Of a stretch of 64,000 nt of DNA, positions 21,393 to 33,023 are shown in pieces (position 1 is the first letter of the stretch; each line of letters starts with the position of its first letter). The stretch comes from Capsicum annuum. Its lineage: Eukaryota > Streptophyta > Magnoliopsida > Solanales > Solanaceae. The notes below the pieces were generated by a model. The model did no database searches. It was not told the origin of the DNA and saw only the letters and a list, made by a program, of their open reading frames with translations. Location of the stretch: NCBI RefSeq assembly GCF_002878395.1, contig NC_061114.1, positions 147,255,229-147,319,228 on the forward strand. Reading direction: 5' to 3'. A program made the translations under genes and the position numbers.

Positions 21393-22985
21393 AATAATGG
21401 GCAATATCATGGAAAATATGGATGGTAAGCGAGCACAACCTCAAAGCATCAAGGAAAAAGTTCTAGATGCAGCCACAGGTAAGTTACTCAAAACCTAATC
21501 CCTTTAATACTCTGCACTAGATTGGTCTGAAATAAACACTAGAGAGGGAGGGATCAATAATGGTGTCTCGTCTAGACAGACAAACTTGGGATTGTCTATT
21601 GGGCCTAAATCAAGTCATTTTCAGACTCCCAAACCCAACACTAACATAACTTTATTAGTTAATAAGCCCATATTACAAGAACCCAACAAAATTTAGTCCC
21701 CCCAAAAGCTGGAACCCAATAAGGAAAATAAGAAAAAACCCATAAACTTTGGGCCTATCACCTCAAAGCAGACCTAATAAGGGTCTCCATCACCAAAGAT
21801 AATACAAGACCCTACCTAATGAACTTGGATATTCCCAATCAAGCCTTCAATAATAAAGATTCTGGTTGCTTTACTAGGCTGTACATCCTTCCTCAATCTT
21901 CTCACTCTCTTTCTTTACCTAGCATCCAAAAGACAGCAGTGATCCCCTCTGATCTAAAAGCTCCCATCAATCAAAAACCTTTAATTATCACTTCTAATAC
22001 TTCCATATTAATTACCAACAGTACTAGTAATAATAAGGTGATATGAGAAGTTACTGCAAAACCTGATTATACCCATAGGGGTATTAATACAGGTGCCCTA
22101 TATTGTACTCCTAAATCTTCTCAATGAGAGAAAAATAGAAAATCTTAATCCAAGCTCATCTTATAGAACAATGACCTTCATCTTCAAACCATTTGTGACT
22201 AAAAATTATCTAACTTCTTGGTTGGAAATATGTCTATTCCCAGCAAGTGATACCTCTTAAGCTGACCTTTAAAGAAAGGCAAGTCACAATCCTCATCTAG
22301 AACCCCACTACCTAGCTTAAGTGGTGATGGAAGAGTTGAACCAAGGTCTCCTAACCTTCGGCCAGAATGTATAGATGACTACTATCATAAGCCTAGCAAG
22401 ACAGAACTCCCCTCTCTCTTTGTCCCCAAAGCTAATTTTAGAGGAACTAGAAAAAATGAACAACAACCTCTATTTATTCCCACCCAAGGTCCTAGGACTT
22501 CTGGAATCAAGATTACTCTTTATGAAGAAAAATAGGAACCTTCCCATGATACCCCAAATGCCAAGCAAACCAAAACCTTTTCAATTAGCTTTAGCTCTAG
22601 ATCTAGAATAGAGAAAAATAACTTTGAAGGCCTTGAGAGAAAACAACAGAGAAATGGAAAAGATCTTGACAACTCTCAAGGTCCCAAAAGCAGAAGTGCT
22701 CACCTTGGACAGACCTTTCACCCACATATTTGAGAACCTTAGCAGCAAGATGCTATTGATCTTTATTCCTTTATAGATACATAAAATGGGCCTAGAAATC
22801 TTGATTCCAACTCTGAGAATTTTCTTTACTACCAAAATAAAACTCTTTTCATGAAAGAGAAAGGAAATAGTGGAGCCAACATCAACTCTCCTACCCCTCA
22901 AGGGGAAGGAAATCATGCCGAATAATAATTCCCCCAAACAAAACTTAATAATGAATTGAATCATATGGAATTATAGGAGGCAAAT
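21388..22985 (+). pseudogene. LINE-like ORF1, 3' part, and start of ORF2
   Basis: Continues the frame opened at 12852 (MGNIMENMDGKRAQ, KEKVLDAATGKLL), then breaks up by stops and shifts. Ser/Thr/Pro/Asn-rich blocks (for example 21819-22046 and 22375-22611) would fit the low-complexity C-terminal half of a plant LINE ORF1. At 22955-22985 IIWNYR and then EANNVI, one frame apart, resemble the IIWNCRGANN start of a LINE endonuclease (ORF2). The rest of ORF2 is absent; gypsy integrase sequence follows. No product was firmly recognised, so a LINE is an inference. Confidence 0.4.
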
Positions 22986-23573
22986 AATGTTATATGATGA
23001 CTAAGTTGCTTACTTTTTATAGGTGAGGACTAATTATTTTGCTGAGTACTATACAAGGTTTTTTATTTCAGAGATTGTGAAGTTGCATGGTGCACCTATT
23101 TCTATTATCTCTGATTGAGGTACTTAGTTCCCATCATAGTTTTGGCCCTTATTTATGAGAGGTTTGGGAACTAAAATATTCCTTAGTACGTTTTTACCCA
23201 CAGACTAATAGAAAAGGTAAAGGACCATTCAAACTTTTAAGGATATGCTTTGAACTTGTGTAATTGACTTTCGAGATAGCTGCATTAACGATTTGCTTCT
23301 AGTGGAATAGGCGTACAATAATAGCTATTGTTATAGATTGGCATGGCTCTATTTGAGGCTTGTATGGTAGAGTGTAGGTCCCTATTGGGTGGTTCAAAAT
23401 TTGTGAGGCAAGGCTATTCAGTCCTAATTTAGTACATCAAGCTATGAAAAAGGTGAAGATGATATCGGGATAGGCTTAAGACTGCCCAATTTCACCAAAA
23501 GTCCTATGTAGTTGTGAGACGAAGAGAGTTAAAGTTTGATGTGGGTGATTGGATGTTCTTTAAGGTGTCTCAC
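22986..23573 (+). pseudogene. pol: Integrase C-terminal fragment of gypsy C
   Basis: Starts abruptly inside the integrase core: VRTNYFAEYYTRFFISEIVKLHGAPISIISD (second catalytic Asp), then the FKDML.TCVIDF region where the catalytic Glu would sit, then AYNNSY. Later, in another frame, come RRRELKFDVGDW and FKVS at 23545-23570. More than eight stops and several shifts are present. The element at 23574-32194 interrupts it between FKVS and PMKG; the remaining tail is at 32195-32610. Confidence 0.8.
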
Positions 23574-25951
23574 TAAAATACCGTAGAAATAGGACCCTTG
23601 AAAATTTTGTTGTTTTTTTACCCCTTTGGCTTGATACGACTCAAGAAAGTCTCTCGTTATACCTTGGATACGAGTCATAGGTGTCTAGGTAACTCACTCA
23701 TGCCCTTGGAATTATGGTAGTCTTATATACTACCCAAGGTATGAATCATATGGGTAAGAGTCATATGGGAGCTTACTAGTGGCATAAGGCAAGCTGTAAG
23801 GTACAAGTTTAAGTTGTCTTATAGAATTTGTCCACTATACAAATGGTGGGTATGATTGGGGGTGTCACTCACACGCATTAGGTATGAGTGGGGAGGTGTG
23901 AATCATATATAAACTAGTAGGTAAGGTTATGGCAAGGTTGGGTATGATTTAGGGTACCACTCGTACCCTTGGATATGAGTGGTAAGGGGAATTCGTACCC
24001 CTAGAGGGGAACTATTTTAATTTTAAGTCAAGGGTAGTTTAGACATTTACCTACTCCTAAAACCTTATGTCCTCATGTTATATAACCCTGTATGGCTTTC
24101 AATAACACTTTTTAAAGGATCATAACACATCAAATACTCTCCTGGAAGATTAGAGGCTAGAGTTTCTTCGTATGTTCCCAAAGGGCTGAATGGTCAAGAT
24201 TTCTTCCATGAATCATCTTGTATAAGGCATGTACTCCTTCTCTCATTTTTATTTAAAAATACAGGCATGTGTATTATGTTTTAAATGTTGGTTTATGAAT
24301 CATGAATGGTGGATTTTGAAATATTGTTGATGCATATGGTTTGGCATTGGTTTAAATCATGTTTTTACATATTTTTGGTAATTGTTTGCATATGTGGTTT
24401 GTTTTTGGTTATGGTTTAACTAATGGGTCTTGAGTAACCCTAATTGTAGTGGTTTATGCATTTGTTTTAGTCTTGGTAAAGATATGCCCTCAACATGTTA
24501 GATAAAATTCCTTAAAGAATATTTTTACTCTATAGTTGAACTTTCATTGGAACTCTTGCATGGTTTGGTTTTGTAATGGAACTCTAAATGGTTTTGGATG
24601 GTTTTGCATGGTTTAAATAATATAAATGCTTTAAATATTTGGCATGGTCTAAATTAGTTTGGAATAGTTTAAAAGGTAAAGGTTTCGATGGTCATGGTTG
24701 GTCTATTTTGAAAACTTTGCGGGATACATAAAAATCTCTCAAGTGAATGCATTAATTGAATTGGTTTAAATGGTTTAGAAAGGCTAAAGGCTAAATAGTT
24801 ATGCTGGTGAGTAACATGGAAGTCCCATAAGTAGTTTGATATGGTATATGGAAGGGCACTTGAAAGTCCCCTTAACCTAAATGGTTTTGCTATGGATAAA
24901 TGCTTGCAAGTATGGGTAGTGTGATGATACAACTGGTTATTAAATAGCCTTAGTTAATAAATGGTAATTGGATTGTTCGGACATGGTTTTAATTGGGTAT
25001 TAATGGTGAGGTGTGTAGCTAAACTGTGGAAGGTGGCAGTCCTGGGGCTACCAAAATCAAAAACTTATATCTGTCGATATAAGGTGTCTTGATAACCTTA
25101 TGCGTACATCATATTTTATATTGGGGGATGTACTAGTCATCACATGGTATATTGCCTGGTTATGCGGATACATATACTAGGACCCTTTCTGAGGGGGAGA
25201 TGAATCCATATGGCCCGTGGGTGGTTAGGATGACAAAAATACACAACCCAGTTAATGGTTTTAAAGGCATGCTAAGACCGATCCCTTTTCCATAAAATAT
25301 TATATATATGTGTATGGTTGTGTTCATTGGATAGTTTTTATTTAGTTTTAAAAATGGCATTATTTTGTCCTTATCTGGAGTACATGCTAGCGTTCACCCG
25401 CTAACCCATCTACTAGCTGCTGTATACCCATGCTATACAAGAACCGACCATTTCACTCCTCTTTCTTAATGATCGAATTTGGGTACAGTCAATTTAGATT
25501 GAAGTGGTGAGCTTCCATAGTTTGGAAGGTATCTATTTCATGTCATGGTTTACTTTACATAATTCTTGTCTTTCATAGGCTTTGGTTTTTGGCTATGATC
25601 AAGGGCATGTCCCAACTAAGTACTCTTTGGTTGGTTTAGAGGCTTTGTATGGACAACTGTGGGTTGGGTATGGTATATATGGCTTATGTTATTTATACAT
25701 ACATTGGCTTATTATAATTGGTTTTGATTTATGATTTCCGCATTGTTTTGGTTGGTTATTGGGTGGTTAAACTTGATTGGGTTGGTTTCAGTAATAGACT
25801 TATCCCAAAGTCACCACATGGATACACTATCTTGCTATATGTTAGGACTTCAGCTGATACAAGGTATGCGTTTGGTGGTTAGGTTGGGTAATGAGGGTGG
25901 TTCCTGATCCTGGTTGGGCTTGGTATTGCTCATTACGATATGGGTCATGTA
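23574..25951 (+). repeat. 5' LTR of gypsy B
   Basis: 2378 bp, from TAAAATACCGTAG (original TGAAACACC...) to ...TGGGTCATGTA. It matches 29805-32194 along its whole length, and in reverse the LTRs at 48274-49896 and 56148-61902. Rich in GGTTTAAATGGTTT-like words. A degenerate tRNA-Met primer site follows. Confidence 0.9.
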
Positions 25952-25954
25952 GAT

Positions 25955-25966
25955 TTTGTATTAGAG
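25955..25966 (+). other. Degenerate primer binding site of gypsy B
   Basis: TTGTATTAGAGC, against the expected TGGTATCAGAGC, 3 bases after the LTR end. One of the mismatches is the C-to-T change at the CAG. Confidence 0.7.
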
Positions 25967-26539
25967 CTTTAGGTTTTGGTGTCATTAGGTGTCCACAAAG
26001 TTGTGTATAGTAGAATCTTGGTTATGGGTGTGTCGTGCACCACACTTATAATCTGGAGGGTACGAGGCATCTAGGATGTTTCACTTTCTTGGTTATTCTA
26101 CTTTGGGGCTATGAAGTCTAAGGTCTTGAACTCTTCTCTGAATATTCTTTGGTTCACTTTTTGGATCATGCCTTCTCAATAATGTAAAGGTTTTTGGAAA
26201 CTCACCTGTCCCACTCAAGGACAAGATGGATGGATTTGGTCCAACTCATGGGGCACAAACCTAGTCAAGGGTCATAGCTTCTAGTTTTCCTCATGGAGTC
26301 CCACCGATCTCTACTGACCCTATTTTAGAAGATGGTATTCATTCTCAGTTACCTCAAGAGGAGATTACCAATGCTGAGAGTCGACATTCTATTAATCTGT
26401 TGACCTAAATATTGACAACTCCATCACGTGAGTCTTATCCCATTAGTATAAAGAAGAATAAGGTAAGGTTAGAAATAGAAAAGGTACGCAGTCATATTTT
26501 CCTGGATAAATAAAAGTGTCCCATAAGGGTTGCCGCTTG
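25967..26539 (+). pseudogene. gag: Leader and residual Gag start of gypsy B
   Basis: The leader includes the GTGTGTCGTGCACCACAC words. A possible Gag start ATG lies at about 26168, followed by stops within a few codons. The Gag core and zinc knuckle are not found; the sequence passes almost directly into protease, so most of gag is deleted. Confidence 0.5.
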
Positions 26540-27330
26540 GGAAAATTGGGTATTGGGTGCTACTTTTGTCTCCGACACTAGTATGTTTAAAAATCTTTTC
26601 TTAGTAGTGTGTGTGGTTTATTTGGTTTGGGGTCCTCTCTCCTGTGTGACCCCATGTGTGGTTGTGTATTTTGGTTTTGGTCTCAAAGGTTGTTTCAAAA
26701 CTTTCTTATTTTTCAGTTTCTACCCTAGTAGGTGACTCTACGATTACCAAAAGAGTCTATGGGTATGTGTGGTATCTGTTGGTAATAAAGGGTTCTTGGT
26801 GGAATTATTTTACTCAAATATGGTGGATTCTAATGTCATTCGAGGGATGGATTTGGTTGCATACATGCTTTTCATTATTAGGTTATCGAACTTGTTAGGC
26901 TCCCAGGTGAGTCGGTTATGGAATGTGAGGATAGTTTCATTCCCTAGCTAGTAAGGAAAATGTTATATTTTATCTTAGAGCTCAGATATTGGACTCTAAA
27001 GGGGTGTCTCTACTATCGGTTGGTCTGGGTTAAGGATTCTAACTCGAAAGGTCTTTCCTTGCATTCGGATTTGGTGGTGCATGAATTTATCAGAGTCCTT
27101 CTAGTAACCCTCATGGTGTCTTTCTAATAGGGAGATTAGTTTAGGATTGGTCTTGTTTCAGACATTTGTACAAATTTTTATTCTTTCTGGATAGAATGGT
27201 TTTAGTGGAGTTAAAGGATCTTAAGGAGAAATTAAGGGATCTCCTAGGTGAAAGTTTCATAAGTCTTAGTATTTTCTGCGGAGTGTCTTTATTCTTGCAT
27301 ATATAAAGGGTAGTGGTTCCCTGGAAATGG
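26540..27330 (+). pseudogene. pol: Protease and RT start of gypsy B (degenerate)
   Basis: Across three frames one reads VTPCVVVYFGFGLKG, TLVGDSTITKRVYG and the MVDSNVIRGMDL/WLHTCF region of the protease. These are followed by LDSKG, the SNSKGLSLHS linker, VVHEF and a decayed NGFS/LKDLKEKLRDLL start of RT. The catalytic Asp of the protease lies near 26560-26620 and is no longer recognisable. There are many stops and shifts. The RT palm (FIDD) and RNase H are absent. Confidence 0.65.
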
Positions 27331-29385
27331 ATAGGTTGTTGGTAGATGACTAAGGAATTTAAGGTGTCCTTCTAGTGGTGGAGGACTTTATAAGTGTATT
27401 CCATTTTATATGGGGTACTTTAATAATAGTACATGGTGGTTGGTAGATACTAGGCTTGAACCTAGATGTTTGATTTGGATAAATGAAGCATGTTAGCTCG
27501 TAATAATATGAAAATTGCAGAGATAAATTGGTAGGTTGGGTGATGTCAATGACTTGGGGATTACAATAGTGGGAAAGTTGTGATTTATAAGTTGGAAGTT
27601 TAGGTTAAACGGAGGGATTGGGGTCTAGTTATTCGATAGGTTTAATCATGGAGCTGACACGTATCTTTTTCCCTATACTTATACTTTTTTATAGGCATGA
27701 AATTTATTTCTAAATTCATAGTTTTGAAAATGGATTTTGGAACAATTGGGGATTTTGACAAATCACTCATTTAATTGATTTTCCATGGATTATGATGCAT
27801 TATTCATGTTTTACTATTGTTTATGAACATTGTGGGATGCATGGGAATGGTAAATGAAACTCGGGGTACAATGGATTCCCCAATTACTTAGTTTTGGTCC
27901 TGGAAATTTATATGCCCTCAAATTGTTTTTGAAATTACCATTGCATATAATTTTGTCATCTGGTTTGATTAATCTTAAATCTTTGTGTTGCATAAATGGT
28001 TAGAGGAATCATGAATTGGTTTTGGTTAGATTCAAATGGTTTTGAAAAGGCCTTGGTGGACATGGTTTAATTTTAATGGTTTTATTTTAATTGGAAACCT
28101 TAGAGTCAATTTGGTTTAATTGTTTTTGCATATATATGCTGGGCTCTAGTTAGCATTGGGATGAATGAGGTTTTGGGTATAGAAAAACCTAGTGTCTTTA
28201 GTGTACGTCCTTAGTGCTACCTATTAGGGTGGAGTGTCGTGCTGATAGGTGTAATGGGATGTCGGTGGATGGTTCGTTTTAAGTTGCTCCTTTAGTGGTA
28301 AATTTTAAGGGAAGTTCGGGTAGCATATTCTACTGATTCTCTTCTATTGGTTAAGAGAAGTACTCCACTAGTGTTGTATGAATTCTAATAGAACTTATGG
28401 TTGAGGTTCATATCTTGCATTTGCCTTATTCCCTAGATGAGTCTTGACATTGTGTTAAGTTACTCATGGTATATGTGGTTGTGTTTCTTTTGGTGTCTAT
28501 TTCAGAGGACTCTTTTTGTGGTATGGCTTTGTCGAAAATGTTCTTTATTATGGTCTAGGTGGTTCTTATTAAGTACTTTGTGCCTTTGGTACTGTATCTT
28601 TTTTTGGGGTCTTACCTTGGGAGGCATCGATAATTTTTGTACTTCAGCTCCTTAATAACTCTTCTTATATTAGGATAGTTGTGGCTTTGAGAAAATGGTG
28701 ACGTTTTGTAAAGGGGAATATAGAAGTACTTAAGTGGGGGAGAGTCTAGGGTGGCTACTAGAGTTAAGGTTTGAAATTAAGGTAAGGTTGTTGTCATGAT
28801 AAATTGTTAGAAAACAAATACGTGGTGAAAAATCCTTATGTAATGATAGAGGGTGCTAGATCTTTTGATGGATAGATCATACCTCGAGTATGTAAGCAGT
28901 TGGCTTGAATTTTAGTGGTTGGAAGATGTACCCATGGTTGTGTTGGGTTGGTAAGGCATAGTTTTTATGAATGTTTCATGGTTTCATTGTTGTATGATTT
29001 TGGTGTTCAATCATAGGTTAGGGATTTGGTTATAAATGGTTGGATATGGGTTTTCTCATGTCCGTTACTCATAGTTTCCATATTACAAAGGTGATGAAGG
29101 TGGAGTAGTGTTCGGGATAGATGTAAGGAGTAGAGCCCAGTGGCCTAAGTTAGCTCCTTTTGGGTTTGGGTAGTCTTGAACATGGAAGTGGTGGTGTAAG
29201 GTTAGACTCAAGCTCTCATAGTGATGTGTCTCGGTAAATTCTAAGTTGGATTGGACTTGCTCTCTAGCATGAGTTAATTCATCTAATAATCTATGTGTTG
29301 TGGGGAGATAAGGTGCAGATGATCCATGGTTGGTTGGTATTAGTATCTCGGATTCTTAGATCTTTAAGGATCTTGTATTAGAAAG
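27331..29385 (+). mobile_element. Unreadable interior of gypsy B
   Basis: About 2 kb where pol should continue but no RT palm, RNase H or integrase motif is recognisable. Between 27690 and 28160 the sequence has the GGTTT/AAATGG character of the flanking LTRs and includes a GGGGTACAATGGATTCCCC-like word also seen in reverse near 57445. A piece of LTR may have been inserted or recombined in. Confidence 0.4.
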
Positions 29386-29804
29386 TTCGCCGGTTACAAA
29401 CAAAAGGTTTGGCATCGGTAAAGGTTCCATGGGGGAACTAAAAGTTTGAGAAAGTTATTTGGGATGCGGAGGTGGACATGGAGTCCAAGGATCCGCATTG
29501 GTTTATTATTCCAGAAAAGTTCATCCGTAAGGTGTGTGTTCTTCAACAAATCCTTGTTTTCTAACTTTATTAAAGGTGAGGAATGGTTCCTCTTACATCT
29601 TTGTTTCCTGAATTAGTTAGAGGTCGGAATGGAGGTGTTGGGGTATAAATTATGATTGGGGTATGTGGTAATCTTCTCATCTTAGTTTGTGTTGTTGTCC
29701 TCTACTTTGGTTGGGGGAAAGTTTTATGTGTGTTAAGGTGTTACCTCATGCTTATCCTTACCCTTACCCGTTATTCGAGGACGAATGATCCTAGTGGGGG
29801 AGAC
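29386..29804 (+). pseudogene. pol: Chromodomain remnant and polypurine tract of gypsy B
   Basis: LQTKGLASVKVPWGN, then KFEKVIWDAEVDME, corresponds to the C-terminal block seen at 18990 and 32455. It ends in an untranslated tail with TTATTCGAGGACGAATG and the polypurine run CTAGTGGGGGAGAC that abuts the 3' LTR at 29805. Confidence 0.7.
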
Positions 29805-32194
29805 TGAAACACCTTAGAAATAAGACACTTGAAAATTTTATTAGTTTTGGATTTCTTTGGCTCTATATGACTCAAGTGAGTCACCCGTACCCCTTAGATA
29901 TGATTCATAGGGTGGATAGGTGACTAAATTGAACCATAGGCAGTATGGGAGGCTTAGATACTGTAGGACTCATATGGGTAAGAGTCGTATGGGAGTTTAC
30001 GAATGGCATAGGGCAAGCTGTATTGTGCATGTTTGAGTTGTCTTATGGAATCTGTTTACTATACGAACTGTGGGTATGATTGGGGGTATCACTTGTAACC
30101 ATTAGGTACGAGTGGAGAGGTATGATTCGTATAGAAACTAGTAGGTAAGGTCATGGCAACATTGGGTACGAGTTGGGGTACCACTCGTACCCTTGGATAC
30201 GAGTCGTAAGGGGGAGTCATACCTTTGGATGGGAATTGTTTTAGTTTTAAGTTAAGGGTAGTTTAGACATTTCCCTACTCCTAAAACCTTATGTCCTCAC
30301 GTTATATAACCCTATATGGCATTCCATAACACTTATTAAAGGATCATAACACATCAAATACTCTCTTAGAATGGCTAGAGTTTCTTCTTGTGTTCTCAAA
30401 GGGACCAATGGTCAAGATTTCTTATTTGAATAATTTGTATAAGGCATGTATTCCTTCCCTCATTGTTATTTAAAAATAAAGGCATGTGTATTGTGTTTTA
30501 AACATTGGTTTATGAATCATGAATAGTGAATTTCAAAATATTGTTAAGGGTCTTTATGCATATGGTTTGGTATTGGTTTAAATCATGTTTTTACATATTT
30601 TTGGTAATGGTTATCATATGTGGTTGGTTTTTGGTTATGGTTTAACTAATAGGTCTTGAGAAACCCTAATTGTGGTGGTTTATGCATTTGTTTTGGTCTT
30701 GGTAAAGGTATGCCCTCATCATATCTGATAAAATGCCTCAAAGAATGTTTTTACTCTATTATTGAACTTTCATTGGAACTCTTGCATAGTTTGGTTTGGT
30801 AATGGAACTCTAAATAGTTTTGGATGGTTTTAATTGGTTTAAATGATATAAATGATTTAAATATTTGCAATGGTCTAAATTTGTTTGGGATGGTTTAAAA
30901 GGTAAAGGTTTTGATGGCCATGGTTGGTCTATTTTGAAAACCTTGCGGGATACATGGAAATCCCTCAAGTGAATGCATCAATTGAATTGGTTTAAATGGC
31001 TTGTAAAGGCTAAATTTTAAATGGTTATGCTTGTAGGGAAAATGGAAGTTCCCCAAGAGGTTTGATATGGTATATGGAAGGGCACTTAAAAGTCCCCTTA
31101 ACCTAAATGGTTTGGCTATGGATAAATGCTTGCAAGTATTGGTAGTATGACGATACCGCTGGTTATTAAATAGCCTTTGTTAATATATGGTAGTTGGATT
31201 TTCTGGACATGGTTTTAATTAGGCTTAATGACGGGGTGTGTAGCTAAGACGTAGAAGGTGACGGTCCTCGGGTGACCAAAATCAAAAACTCATATCTGCT
31301 GATATGAGGGGTCTTGATGACCGTGTATGTGTGTCACATTTTATATTGGGGGATGTACTGGTCATTATATGGTATATTTCCTGGTTGTGTGGCTGCACAT
31401 ACTAGAACCCTTTCAGTAGGGGGAGCTGAACCCATATGGCCCGTGGGTGGTTAGGACGGCAACACTACACATCCAGGTAATGGTTTTAAAGGTATACTAA
31501 GCCTGATCCATTTTCTATGCACTTATATATATATATATATATATATGTATGGTTGTGTGCATTTGATGGTTTTATTTGGTTTACAAATGACATTATTTTA
31601 TCCTTATCCTTAGTACATGCTAGTATTCACCTGTTAACTCGTCTACTGGCGGCTATATACCCATGCTCTGTAGAAGTTGGCCATTCCACTCCTCTTGCTT
31701 AGTGATCGAATTTAGTCACAATTGATTTTGGATTGAAGTGGTGTAATTGCATAGTTCGGAAAGCCTCTATTTCATGTCATGGTTTACTTTACATAATTCT
31801 TGTCTTTTATAGGCATTGGTTTTTGGCTATGGTCGGGGGCATGTCGGAACTGAGTACTCTTTGGTTGGTTCAGAGGCTTTGTATGGACAACTATGGATTG
31901 GGTATGGTATGGATGGTTTATGTTATTTCTACATACATTGGCTTATTATAATTGATTTTGGTTTATGATTTCCGCATTGGTTTGGTTGGTTTTGGGTGGT
32001 TAGACTTGATTGGGATGGTATCGGTTATAGATTTATCCCAAAGTCACCACATGGATACACTATTTTGCTATATGTTCACTTCAGCCAACACAAGGTATGC
32101 GTTTGGTGGTTGGGTTGGGTAACGGGGGTGGTTCCCGGTCCTGGTTGGGCTTGGGATTACCCATTATGACAAGGTCCTGGTTTGGGCCGTGTCA
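29805..32194 (+). repeat. 3' LTR of gypsy B
   Basis: 2390 bp, from TGAAACACCTTAG to ...TTTGGGCCGTGTCA. It matches 23574-25951. It includes an (AT)10 run at 31526-31546. Coding sequence of the host element (PMKGVM) resumes 4 bases after its end. Confidence 0.9.
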
Positions 32195-32610
32195 TTCCTA
32201 TGAAGGGTGTTATGTGATTTTTTATGAAGGGAAAGCTCAATCCCCTTTATGTTAGCCCCTATTTGATTTAAAGAGAGTGGGAAATGTTGACTACAAGTTA
32301 GAATTTCCTGCAAGCTTGGGTTCTATTCACCCTGTGTTTCATGTGTTCATATTGAAAATATGCATGGGTGTTCTTTCCTAGGTGGTCCCAATTGAGAATG
32401 TCAATATCTCGGATTCCCTATCATATAAGGAGGTCCCGATGGATATCTTGAATAGAAAGTTTCATAGGTTGCAGACTGAAGATGTAGCTTCAGTAAAGGT
32501 CCTTTAGATGAACCATAAGTTGGAAGAAGCCACTTGGGAAGCGGAGGAAGATATGAGGGCAAAGTACCCATTCTTATTCGTGTGTCGATCAAAGAAGCTT
32601 AAGGTATGAA
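32195..32610 (+). pseudogene. pol: Integrase tail and chromodomain of gypsy C
   Basis: Picks up where 23573 left off: PMKGVM, GKLNPLYVSPYLI, NVDYKLEFPASLGSIHPVFHVFILK, DSLSYKEVPMDIL, LQTEDVASVKVL and EEATWEAEEDMRAKYPFLF. Both Trp positions of the chromodomain-like block can be checked: one is a stop (TAG), the other is intact. The frame ends at about 32607. About four stops interrupt it. Confidence 0.85.
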
Positions 32611-32696
32611 TTTTGTTTTCCCTTGTTAATATTTGGGTTTATCTTTTTATTCTGGTGTAATATTACTATTCTCGTGTAAAAAGTGTCCTAGCTCGT

Positions 32697-32729
32697 CATT
32701 CGAGGATGAATGATCCTAAGAGGGGATAA
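32697..32729 (+). other. Pre-LTR conserved block and polypurine tract of gypsy C
   Basis: CATTCGAGGATGAATGATCC followed by TAAGAGGGGATAA. Same architecture as at 19205-19235 and 29770-29804. Confidence 0.8.
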
Positions 32730-33023
32730 TGTAACACCCTCAAATTTTGAGCATTTTTATTTTTGGCCTCCGTGTGTTCGAAACATTGATTTTTGACTTA
32801 AGTTGTACTTTGGTATTTTAAAGGGGTGTCCCGAAAGAGATTTGGAATTTTTGAATGGGGTTCGGGGTGGTTTTTGGATCACGAAGGCAGTAAACCTCTG
32901 CAATATTGACGTGCCACCAAGGCTAGCTTCTGCTATAGTCTCAGTGACACGGAACTGGTCTCCACGTTAAGGTCCAAGGCATGAAGGTTAGCCTCCGTGA
33001 TAAGGTCTATGCCACAGACTTAT
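32730..33023 (+). repeat. 3' LTR of gypsy C, truncated
   Basis: Starts TGTAACACCCTCAAATTTTG. Only 294 bp remain before the Athila-like LTR starts at 33024. The remainder is not seen on the far side (after 35890), so it was lost or lies outside. Confidence 0.7.

Noticed and set aside
21819..22964. Independent host genes in the ORFs between 21819 and 22964
   Set aside because: They are pieces of one decayed low-complexity coding region continuous with the split LINE-like ORF, and none has an intact structure of its own.
28437..28655. Trp/Cys/Leu-rich ORF
   Set aside because: It lies in the unreadable interior of gypsy B, and the composition reflects GT-rich decayed sequence.
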